Part shown: positions 56,356-64,000 of the stretch, piece by piece | Position numbering within the stretch: position 1 is the first letter of the stretch | Layout of the letters: each line of letters starts with the position of its first letter | Assembly (NCBI GenBank): GCA_028023455.1 | Contig: JAQFVV010012507.1 | Location: 682,001-746,000, forward strand | Direction: 5' to 3' | DNA: 64,000 nucleotides | DNA from: Epiperipatus broadwayi | Lineage: Eukaryota > Onychophora > Udeonychophora > Euonychophora > Peripatidae | Translations under genes and position numbers: made by a program | Notes under the pieces: model-generated | Told to the model about the DNA's origin: nothing | Seen by the model: the letters and a program-made list of their open reading frames with translations, nothing else | Database searches by the model: none

Positions 56356-56960
56356 TGCCATTACAATTTGGTCACTAGCCAAATTTATAGTAATGTGCAT
56401 GTAGAAAAGGTAAACCAAAATCATCATCACATTTTTATATAACTATAAAGGAAGTTGTAGGGCATCCAAGTTTAAACCCTACAAGGTCCAAGTCTAAAAG
56501 CTTTAAACAGAGAGAGAGTGGGTAAACAATTATATGCTTTATTTGTTTGTGTGTTGATATAAAGGTAATACACACATTTAAACTATTTAATATTTAAATT
56601 TTCTGTTCAAAAGCAAAGTTATAATGCATAGGTATAGGCAGTGTATGTGTAAGCTATTTAATTGTTTTATATTTCAAATTTTCAACATTTTAACTTTCTT
56701 TAAAACTAACTTATGCTTGATCAATTCTAATATCTTATTCTATGCTTCTATTTTGCTTTTCTATAATTATAAGTGGGATTTAAAAGTGACAGATTTAATT
56801 AAATAATTGAGTTATAATTACTAAGCTAGCAATTATATTATTTAATGTTAGGTTATGAATGATTTGAAAGAATGAAGGATGTGTGTACATTACATACAGA
56901 AATTTGCATTTTATTAAATATTAAAAGAAAAGGAAGGATTAAATCTGTCAAATTATTTTT
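56356..56960 (+). repeat. 5' LTR, part verified against the 3' LTR
   Basis: It matches 63433-64000 over the visible length, with a local rearrangement near 56793-56860 where the 3' copy has a duplicated GTGACAGATGTTAGTTTATG instead. The LTR must extend beyond 56960. A TATA box (TATAAAAAG, 57345-57353) with ATTGG at 57319-57323 suggests that U3 reaches at least 57.35 kb. The right border could not be set. Confidence 0.7.
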
Positions 56961-57318
56961 TTTGTACAATTTTTTGTTAAAAGAGGAAATCTGTTTAATC
57001 AGATATCGATCTTTGTAGCAATTTTTTTTTGTAAATAATTGTTTTTCACTTTGGGAGCTTATAATGGGTGGGAACTCTAATTTTGAAATTGTCTTATCTC
57101 AAGATCTAAAGAAGGAAGCTCAAAATTTTGAAATGTTACCTGGATGTTAAAAAAAAAGAGAGAAAAGGAAGGAAATAAGGATTAAGTCTATTTTTTTTAA
57201 ACAAAAGTGTCTGGAAAAAGGATTAAACTTTTCAGTTGAAAAATAATTTAGTTGAAAATAAATTAGAGATCTAATTTAAAATGAATTTGTCCAAAAATAG
57301 CAAGTGATGCTATCTCTG

Positions 57319-57353
57319 ATTGGTTAAGTTAGCTAAAAATTGGATATAAAAAG
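57319..57353 (+). promoter_or_regulatory. putative LTR promoter
   Basis: ATTGG (inverted CCAAT) at 57319-57323 and TATAAAAAG at 57345-57353 lie within or just after the 5' LTR, on the coding strand of the element. Confidence 0.4.
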
Positions 57354-58614
57354 TGTCTGGAATTATTTTTTTGGTGATTATGATTGAGATTATTAGACTA
57401 TTTAATTGAATGTTGAAAATATAAGAAATGGCTGGCTAGAAAAATTATATGTATGTCCCATCTTTTCCGGACCATCTGGAGGAAGCTGCACATCACATAG
57501 GAAAGAAAAGATGTTGTGTCTAAAATAATATTCTACACCTTTCAACTGACCAGAGAAATAAGATGTTTTTAATAGAAGGAAGAAAGCATTCACCTGCATT
57601 CAAAGAAGATGAATTAATCTACTGATAAATATTAATCATCAAGTCCAATTAATTGTTACAACAACTGATTTTAAACTCAAGAAAATTTATAAATGTGAAA
57701 ACAACTGCTGTATTTCATCCACATGCTTGACAGGAAGAGAAGAAAAATTAATATAATGATTTCCAAATTATCCACTAAAGCAAATAACCTCAATAGAGTC
57801 ATCATCATCAAATAGTTATACACCTCAAGAAAGAGATTGTTCCCAGTAAAACGGAAATGGTAGCTGCAGAAATATAGACATTATACAAGACAAGTTTGAA
57901 CCCTTGGAAATTCGCCACAAACAAAAGATCGGTAATATGACTTTTTATATCTATTTTCTTTATGATATCAGTCTTAATAAACATTTTAGCAATAAAGTGG
58001 TATATTTTATTTAAAGAACTTTTAAAGACTATTCAGATCGATTAAAAACAAGAATGTCTTACTAATAATAACTTTGAGCTTCATAAATGATCTTGAATGT
58101 ATGAAAATTATTTGTTTATTAATTTTACAGTTATGAAAAATATTAATGTGTAAAACAATTTTTTTATGGTGTTATGATTTTAGTTTTAACTAATATATTG
58201 TTATTATTTTAAATAATATTTTGTTATTATGAGATAAAACATGCACATACATATGATATTTTTATATGTGTATAATTGCAAGTGAATGTGAAATAATAGG
58301 TGGTGTTAAAATATTAAATTATTTTGTCTTGAGAAAGTATAGATTTCAGTGCTTGGAAGGGAGGGGGAGATAATGATTTAAAACTCTTTTCTAAAACTTG
58401 CTCTTTCAATTCTACTAACATTTTTTTTTACATTCTATTTACATGTTGGATTTTTAAAGTATGTGTGCTAATGAGCAGATAATTTTTTTTTTCTTGAAAT
58501 ACTTTTCTCATGGAGTGAAAATCATGGTCAATGTGACGTCCAACTTAATACAAAATACATTTGAAGGGAAAGGGGGAAGAACTTAAAATTAATCTGAGGA
58601 TTGTAATATAATCA

Positions 58615-58649
<35 letters not shown>

Positions 58650-59267
58650 TGTCAATTTTCATATTTATCTAGAAATTTTTATGTATATGTTAGAAATGTA
58701 GTAATAAATATTAGTTTGTTTTATTAAATGAGGCGTATATATTTCATTAAGTGTAGTCTTTGTTAAGTGTGATTATTCATCATCATCAATGGTTGAATAT
58801 TAGTTATTTAAGATATAAGTAAATATGCTAAAATTAAGCAATAATTATGAATTTCTTTATAAAATTTAGTTTTATGTTTAGGCTTAGTCCTAGAGCTGTA
58901 GTTGAAACCCTTGTCATTATTGTTATTATTATCATCATCATCATCATCATCAACGTTTTAATTAATGAGCTGTTTAACTGTTTAAAGGCCATAAATAAAT
59001 ATTGATTTTATAATATTTAGTGATTTCTTAGTATTATTATAACCACATTCCATCATCTATTTCATGCAAGGATGAGTGAATTGCCATCCTAAATTAGTTA
59101 CATATAATCTGAGCTAGTAAACTTATAAAAATATTGAAACACATTTGTTATGCTAAGATCTGAGAAATGATTTATGTCTAATATACTCTACTTTGGTTTG
59201 AAGATGTTTTACTTTTGCCTAAATATTAGTGCGTATAGTGATATGGCTCAAAAAGCAAAATCTCTCA
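57354..59267 (+). other. LTR remainder and non-coding leader
   Basis: No frame with family features. A purine run, CTTGGAAGGGAGGGGG (58352-58367), is shared exactly with the interior of the other LTR element. An ATT triplet microsatellite is at 58616-58647 and an ATC run near 58930-58951. Confidence 0.5.
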
Positions 59268-59385
59268 TTTTTAATTAGAAATAAAGTACCAAAAGAAGGG
59301 ATTCAAACCTGGTACATGTGAAAGGTTATCAGATATAACCATGTCTAGATTCAGATAATCTAGTGGCGCCCTGCTAGACCATATT
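59268..59385 (-). repeat. SINE-like repeat, GCGCCACTAGATT family
   Basis: Read on the minus strand it shows GGCGCCACTAGATT, AATCTAGA, an ACATGTACC block and GGTTTGAATCC (B-box-like), in the same order as 43712-43803. It appears to be inserted in the LTR element's leader. Confidence 0.5.
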
Positions 59386-59554
59386 CACTTAGTATTTGTT
59401 TAAACATGCACTTAACATCAAACCAAGAAATGAAAGTGGATAAGATTATTGTCTGTATACCTGAGTTATATTGTATTGAATTACTAGTGTACTCACTTCA
59501 CGTGATTTCATATATACTTGTTATAATACTTGTTATTAATAATTTGTTTATAAT

Positions 59555-59558
<4 letters not shown>

Positions 59559-59637
<79 letters not shown>
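59559..59637. repeat. (AT)n microsatellite, 79 bp
   Basis: An AT run with one phase change at 59610/59611. Confidence 0.97.
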
Positions 59638-59641
<4 letters not shown>

Positions 59642-60270
59642 CTCAGATATGGTAATAATATCTATTTGATTCAATTAATTAGGTTACAATGGACACCCAA
59701 CTGGGGCCTGAGATTTTACCATATACCTGAAAAAGAGAGTCTATAGAATGATAGGAAATGTGTGGTTAAAAATAGAGAAATTTTTTAGTAAAATTTTTTT
59801 TTTTCAGTAAAAATTTTTTTTTGTCTTACAAAATTTTCTTGGCCAAACAGTCTTATTTTAGATGATGATGTTTAATATGATTTAATTTTTCATTGATGAT
59901 GATAAAATGGGTACAGCCATAAAACAGCTTGTTTTTTTTATCAATTTTGAAAATAGAGATGAATATCACAACTTAAGACAAAGGTGAAATAAATAATAGA
60001 ATTTTTTTGTGGAGCATTAAAATGATTTATTGCCAGATAGGATAGGCATAGTAATAGTGATGAATTATGGAATAGTAGTCTCATGTGTGTTTGGGGAGTT
60101 CATTTTGTAAAAAAGTCTATGATTTTAGAGGTTTGATTGGATGGTTGATCGTTGGAGTTTGGTTGGTTAGATTGCAGTTTTGATGATGGGTGGAGAGTTT
60201 TGTCATTGCCTTGAGAATGCTGTGTATTTCATGTAACTTATGAATGATCAAACCCATTCACTGCTCCAAC

Positions 60271-60550
60271 CCAATTTATATGTTATCTTTATTTTATCAT
60301 GAAGCAGTTAACAGCAGACCTGCCATGATATCAGCCTATAAGTCTCCAAGAAAGAGAGCCTGGCATAGTTTTCCAATCCAGTTTTATGTTATTCTTGTGT
60401 TATCATGAAGCAGTTAACAGCAGTCCTGCCATGATACCAGCCTATAAGTCTCCAAGAGAGAGAGCAAGGTTTCGTTTTTGTAGTCTATAATAAGCAGGGC
60501 ATTCCTTGATACTTGCCACATAAGACTCCAAGAGAGAGAGCAAGGCATAG
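60271..60550 (+). repeat. minisatellite in the LTR-element leader, about three copies
   Basis: A block with ATCATGAAGCAGTTAACAGC, GCCTATAAGTCTCCAAGA and a GAGAGAGC end occurs twice with a 102-base period. A shortened third copy follows about 77 bases later. Confidence 0.75.
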
Positions 60551-61027
60551 TTTATCTACTTTAGCCCCTAAGACTTAAAATACTTCTTTTATTACAACAG
60601 AGTTTGTTTTATTCAATCAAGGGTTGTGGTAGCTAATAGTGATCGAATTGGGATGATCTTCTGAGTGCTTGTGATGCATTGTGTGATATAGTGCTGTGAA
60701 TAAATTCTTTTATTTATCTCAAGATTGTGAACTGCTAGTCATTCTGTGGACTGTCAATATCTGTTGGATTTCTGGGAAAATGGATGAATGTATAATTTGG
60801 GCTATTACAGACAGACATGCACTATATAGATTATTGTTGTGTAGTTCATTAAATAAGGATATTAAAATTTTTTTTTGTATTTGTAAATGCATAATAAGGT
60901 GAAAATCAAATCAGTCAGTTGGTCAGAATAGGTGTCAGACAGGGAGAAGATGTGTGGATTTTTGATGGTCAGGGAAGTACAGATGGGATATATGTAATTT
61001 TATAACTTGAGTGAACTAAATTATAGT

Positions 61028-61309
61028 ATGGAAGAGGTTATGGAAGAGGAAGGTGCCCCAATACCAGGAATCAGTGATCGTTTTCATACTGAAAAAGAGG
61101 ATGGGGAGGTTTTCTTAAAACAAAAACAAGAGGAAAGAGAGGAAGTAGAGGAAGATGCCTTTAATGTTGGTAGCAATAATACGGCCTCAAGTGTGGAAGT
61201 AGATGAGGAGCCGGAAGTTGGCCAGACTACAATAGCAAAGAAAGAACTCTCAGACATGAAATTAATGATGAGGCAGTTACTTAAAAATATAGAGTCTAAG
61301 AGAAGATAG
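61028..61309 (+). CDS. acidic gag-like N-terminal frame (93 aa), unrecognised
   Basis: Starts at the ATG at 61028 (MEEVMEEEGAPIPG). The protein is rich in glutamate and lysine, with no signal peptide or membrane segment, and its end (KKELSDMKLMMRQLLKNIESKRR) looks like coiled coil or amphipathic helix. Its IPGISDRF...EKEDGEV stretch resembles IPGVDNLY...EEDGEV in the next frame, where KKEALSGIKL also echoes KKELSDMKL. The region thus seems internally duplicated. It ends at a TAG while the neighbouring frame is already open from 61293, so a one-base shift would join them. The position after the leader of an LTR element suggests gag, but I see no zinc knuckle or capsid motif. Confidence 0.5.
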   Translation: MEEVMEEEGAPIPGISDRFHTEKEDGEVFLKQKQEEREEVEEDAFNVGSNNTASSVEVDEEPEVGQTTIAKKELSDMKLMMRQLLKNIESKRR

Positions 61310-63119
61310 GAAGCAGATCATAGAAAGTTTAAGAGATGATGGAAAAGGCATAGAAAGGGTAGAAAGTTTAAAAGAAGAGGATAAGAGGAGTGAAGATGAA
61401 TTAAAAGAAAATATCAATAGCTCTGTTGAAAACAACAGTAAAATTCCTATAGCTTTGGGAGATAAAATAGAGAAACATGGGAAAAGAGCCTCAATTCCTG
61501 GAGTTGATAATCTTTATAAAGAAGAGGATGGAGAGGTTGTAATGGGATTAGAAGTTACCGTAAAAGTAAAGGGGATAATAACAAGTACTGAAGAGTTTCA
61601 GATTCGAATAAAGAAGGAAGCACTATCAGGTATAAAATTGACCAGTCTGATAAAAGATTGTATGTATCAAAACATACAAGAAGATTATAACAAATCCAAA
61701 AGAAATAAGGTAAGTCTGGAACAAAAGGTTTGTCATTCTGTGAAAAGATGGATAGAAAGTCTAAGAGAGGATAGCAAAAAGAGTGCAGAAAGTATAATAG
61801 AAGGTAGTCAAAGATTAGAAGATAATGCTGAAACCTCTTTAGAAGATAGAGCAGGAGAGATGGGTGAATATGTTAGAATTGTAAAACGGAAAGGTAGTCA
61901 GAGCTTACCAGTTTTAAAAGATAATCTGGATAGTCCGACCACTGATAATAAGGAAAATAATGTAAAGTTAGATACACTGATAGAGAATAGGCTCCAAGAA
62001 GTAGAAAGGCCAATAGTAGCCATAATACCAAATCTCCCAGTAAAGAAAGTAAATGAGATGATGACCAAAGAGCAGATTGGGATAGATCATGGAGTGAAAA
62101 GAAGGAAAAGAGAGTTGGAGGAAAAACTTCATGCATCCGATAAGATGATTGATTTAAGAGAGGCAATAAGGGAGATGAAACCAGTTATTTTAGAAAGAGA
62201 GCAAAAGTTTCAACAGTCTGTAGTTCTCAATCTAGTAACAAACCAGCATGTGTGGTTTCAAAAATCTGTCTTCTTAAATAGATTGGAGATACCTTATATA
62301 TGGTATAGAGAGGCAATCTCTCTGAAAAATGTAAATGTCCAAATCTCTCTGAAAAATTCAACTGCTCTGGAAAAGTCAAAAATAAGTTATATCTGGTACA
62401 GAGAGGCAATCTCTCTGAAAAATGTAAATGTCCAATGTGTATCATACAGAGAATCAATCTCTCTGAAAAATTTAAATGCTCTGTTAAATTTAAGTCTGCC
62501 TTATATTTGGTATAAAGAGTCAACCTTTTTAGAGAGTTTAAAAATAAACTATACATGGCACAGAGAATCAACCTCTCTGGAAGATTTAAAAATAAATTAT
62601 ACATGGCACAGAGAATCGACCTCTCTGTAAGATGTAATGAATTATATCTGGTACAGAGAGTCAATCTCTCTGAAGAGTTTTAATGTCCATTATATATGGT
62701 ACAAAGAATCTATCTCTCTGAAAAATATAAATGCTCTGGAAAATTTAAATGTGCCTTATATATGGTACAAAGAGTCAACCTTTCTAGAAAATTTAAAAAT
62801 AAATTATATGTGGTCCAGAGAATCAACCTCTCTGGAAGATTTAAGGATGAATTATATATGGTACAGGGAGTCAATCTTTCTGGAAAGTTTAAAAATAAAG
62901 TATGTATGGTATAGAGAGTCAATCTCTTTGAAAAACTTCAAGGCATATTACATAGGGTACCAAGAGTCCATATTTCTAAATAGAGATTGTAATAGGAGGT
63001 TATATAAAATAAATCCTCTGGATATGTTTTATAAATATCCAGTCAAGATGAAAAATGGAAATATTAAAAAGGGACTGGATATACAGGTGCATTTTTATGC
63101 AGGCCACAATATGGTTTGA
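61293..63119 (+). pseudogene. gag-like/repeat-array frame with one in-frame stop, function unknown
   Basis: Open in one frame from 61293 to 63119 except for a single TAA at 62628-62630, where sister repeats have GAA, so it is a simple nonsense change. There is no ATG near the 5' edge; the first in-frame ATG is at 61542. About residues 1-310 are charged, with repeated IESLRED..K and ESLRDD..K type segments suggesting helical coiled coil. From 62249 onward come about 13 repeats of a 16-residue unit, consensus YIWYRESISLKNLN. The frame then ends in a lysine-rich tail. I recognise no enzyme domain. It could be an expanded gag, or a low-complexity replacement for the deleted pol. It cannot be a normal gypsy polyprotein, since RT and RNase H motifs are absent. 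Confidence 0.5.
62249..62986 (+). repeat. 48-bp tandem array, each unit with a hairpin and a W-Y-R-E-S peptide
   Basis: About 13 units, mostly 48 bp, some lengthened to about 66 bp by an extra AATGCTCTGGAAAATTTAAA-type piece. Each carries CAGAGAGTCAATCTCTCTG or a variant, which is self-complementary (CAGAGA / TCTCTG). The frame is kept across the array, apart from the single stop. Confidence 0.9.
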
Positions 63120-63124
63120 AAAGA

Positions 63125-63243
63125 AAAAGCCATTCCAAATTACCAAGAAAATAGGAGAGAATGCCTTTATGCTTGCTGCTCTTGATGGGAACAAGGGAAC
63201 CTATAATGCTAGGAGTTTGATCCCTTATACTTCAGCAGAATAG
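63125..63243 (+). pseudogene. integrase C-terminal tail of an LTR retrotransposon
   Basis: In the frame ending at 63243 the peptide KKPFQITKKIGENAFML, then LDGNKGTYNARSLIPY, matches the C-terminal end of Ty3/gypsy integrases (pattern GPF.I.KKIG.NAY.L, then ..G....N...L..Y). That is the usual last coding segment before the polypurine tract. The catalytic integrase core is not present upstream and the frame differs from the preceding one. It is therefore a remnant of pol left after a large deletion. Confidence 0.65.
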
Positions 63244-63416
63244 CCTGGCAAGATCTCCAAATAAATTACTTTTGGGTTTCTAATGAAAAATATATTTACC
63301 AGTAGTTAAATTTTTTTTTATATATATTATTAGTGTTTATTATTATTAGTGTATTTTATTAATTAGGATTTTCTTTATTAAATATAGTTAAAACAAAAGT
63401 GCTGATGATTTTATCC

Positions 63417-63429
63417 GAGGGGGAGAAAG
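63417..63429 (+). other. polypurine tract of the LTR retrotransposon
   Basis: GAGGGGGAGAAAG lies directly before the 3' LTR start, as needed for plus-strand DNA priming. It defines the LTR border and the element's orientation. Confidence 0.7.
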
Positions 63430-63432
63430 TTG

Positions 63433-64000
63433 TGCCATTACAATTTGGTCACTAGCCAAATTTATAGTAATGTGCATGTAGAAAAGGTAAACCAAAATCA
63501 TCATCACATTTTTATATAATCATAAAGGAAGTTGTAGGGCATCCAAGTTTAAACCCTACAAGGTCCAAGTCTAAAAGCTTTAAACAGAGAGAGAGAGTGG
63601 GTCAACAATTATATGCTTTATTTGTTTGTGTGTTGATAGAAAGGTAATACACACATTTAAACTATTTAATATTTAAATTTTCTGTTCAAAAGCAAAGTTA
63701 TAATGCATATGTATAGGCAGTGTATGTGTAAGCTATTTAATTGTTTTATATTTCAAATATTCAACATTTTAACTTTCTTTAAAACTAACTTATGCTTGAT
63801 CAATTCTAATATCTTATTCTATGCTTCTATTTTGCTTTTCTATAATTATAAGTGGGATTTAAAAGTGACAGATGTTAGTTTATGAATAATTTAAAAGTGA
63901 CAGATGTTAGTTTATGAATGATTTGAAAGAATGAAGAATGTGTGTACATTACATACAGAAATTTACATTTACTAAATATTGAAAGAAAAGGAAGGATTAT
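63433..64000 (+). repeat. 3' LTR (incomplete at window end)
   Basis: Starts TGCCATTACAATTTGG and follows the 5' LTR closely to the window end, with a few substitutions and a local duplication near 63865-63915. Confidence 0.75.

Larger units (their letters stand above)
56356..64000 (+). mobile_element. LTR retrotransposon (Ty3/gypsy-like), partly deleted, runs off the window
   Basis: A sequence starting TGCCATTACAATTTGG at 56356 recurs at 63433, directly after a polypurine tract, so these are the starts of the 5' and 3' LTRs, 7077 bases apart. Between them are an acidic gag-like frame, a 48-bp repeat array and an integrase C-terminal tail, in the order expected of a plus-strand element. Protease, RT, RNase H and the integrase core were not found. 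The LTRs differ by several substitutions and small indels, so it is older than the element at 16.7-21.5 kb. The 3' LTR end lies outside the window. Confidence 0.75.

Noticed and set aside
62227-62664. 145-codon minus-strand frame with repeated ERLTLCT-type units
   Set aside because: It is the antisense reading of the 48-bp array; the palindromic units make both strands open.

Overview
The window is strongly A+T-rich eukaryotic, almost certainly invertebrate animal, nuclear DNA. It holds long (AT)n and (CA)n(TA)n microsatellites, GAT/ATT triplet runs, DNA transposons, a LINE remnant, several Penelope-like elements (PLEs) and LTR-type elements. I see no convincing host protein-coding gene, rRNA, intact tRNA, CRISPR array or bacterial operon structure. 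The composition and element mix would suit an A+T-rich cnidarian, flatworm or mollusc. The sequence alone does not let me choose among them.

Layout, left to right. A PLE relic (reverse transcriptase plus GIY-YIG endonuclease) lies on the minus strand at 2.36-3.25 kb, followed by about 11 kb that is nearly featureless apart from microsatellites and a tRNA-like SINE (12.1 kb). At 14.2-16.67 kb is a second PLE, arranged as a head-to-head inverted pair. Its right copy keeps a 235-residue open frame with a full GIY-YIG domain, and its left copy is broken by a TTAA-flanked (piggyBac-type) MITE. Directly after it sits a 4.8-kb LTR element without genes (16735-21536): two 2.1-kb direct repeats, nearly identical, around a 559-bp non-coding interior. 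Next come a hairpin MITE (22.5-22.9 kb) and two fold-back-like structures (22.93-24.35 and 25.53-27.92 kb). Each is built from 415-435 bp units repeated in one direction and then in the other, and the two unit families are related. A frameshifted LINE 3' region lies on the minus strand at 28.98-30.22 kb.

From 32.1 to 36.6 kb is a gene-less block with TG...CA ends flanked by ATAT. From 36.7 to 41.4 kb is a third PLE, again an inverted pair, whose left arm is split by a 2986-bp TG...CA insertion with an ATAC target duplication. The intact right arm shows the empty site. A second copy of the TTAA MITE (41.9-42.6 kb), a 222-bp hairpin MITE, a SINE-like copy, paired perfect palindromes (47.1 kb) and a 0.69-kb inverted repeat follow. 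The 48-52.7 kb stretch holds nothing I recognise. A possible solo LTR lies at 54.4-56.0 kb. From 56356 to beyond the window end is an LTR retrotransposon with an acidic gag-like reading frame, an array of about 13 repeats of 48 bp that each encode a W-Y-R-E-S motif and a small DNA hairpin, an integrase C-terminal tail, a polypurine tract and the start of the 3' LTR. Most of pol is missing.

The order of events can be partly read. Two insertions (TTAA MITE, 2986-bp element) hit only one arm of a PLE inverted pair, so the inverted pairs are older. Several TG...CA elements sit exactly inside (AT)n tracts. The main unusual signals are the two fold-back arrays with matching architecture, the repeated head-to-head PLE pairs, the (AT)n docking of LTR-type elements and the hairpin-encoding W-Y-R-E-S array.
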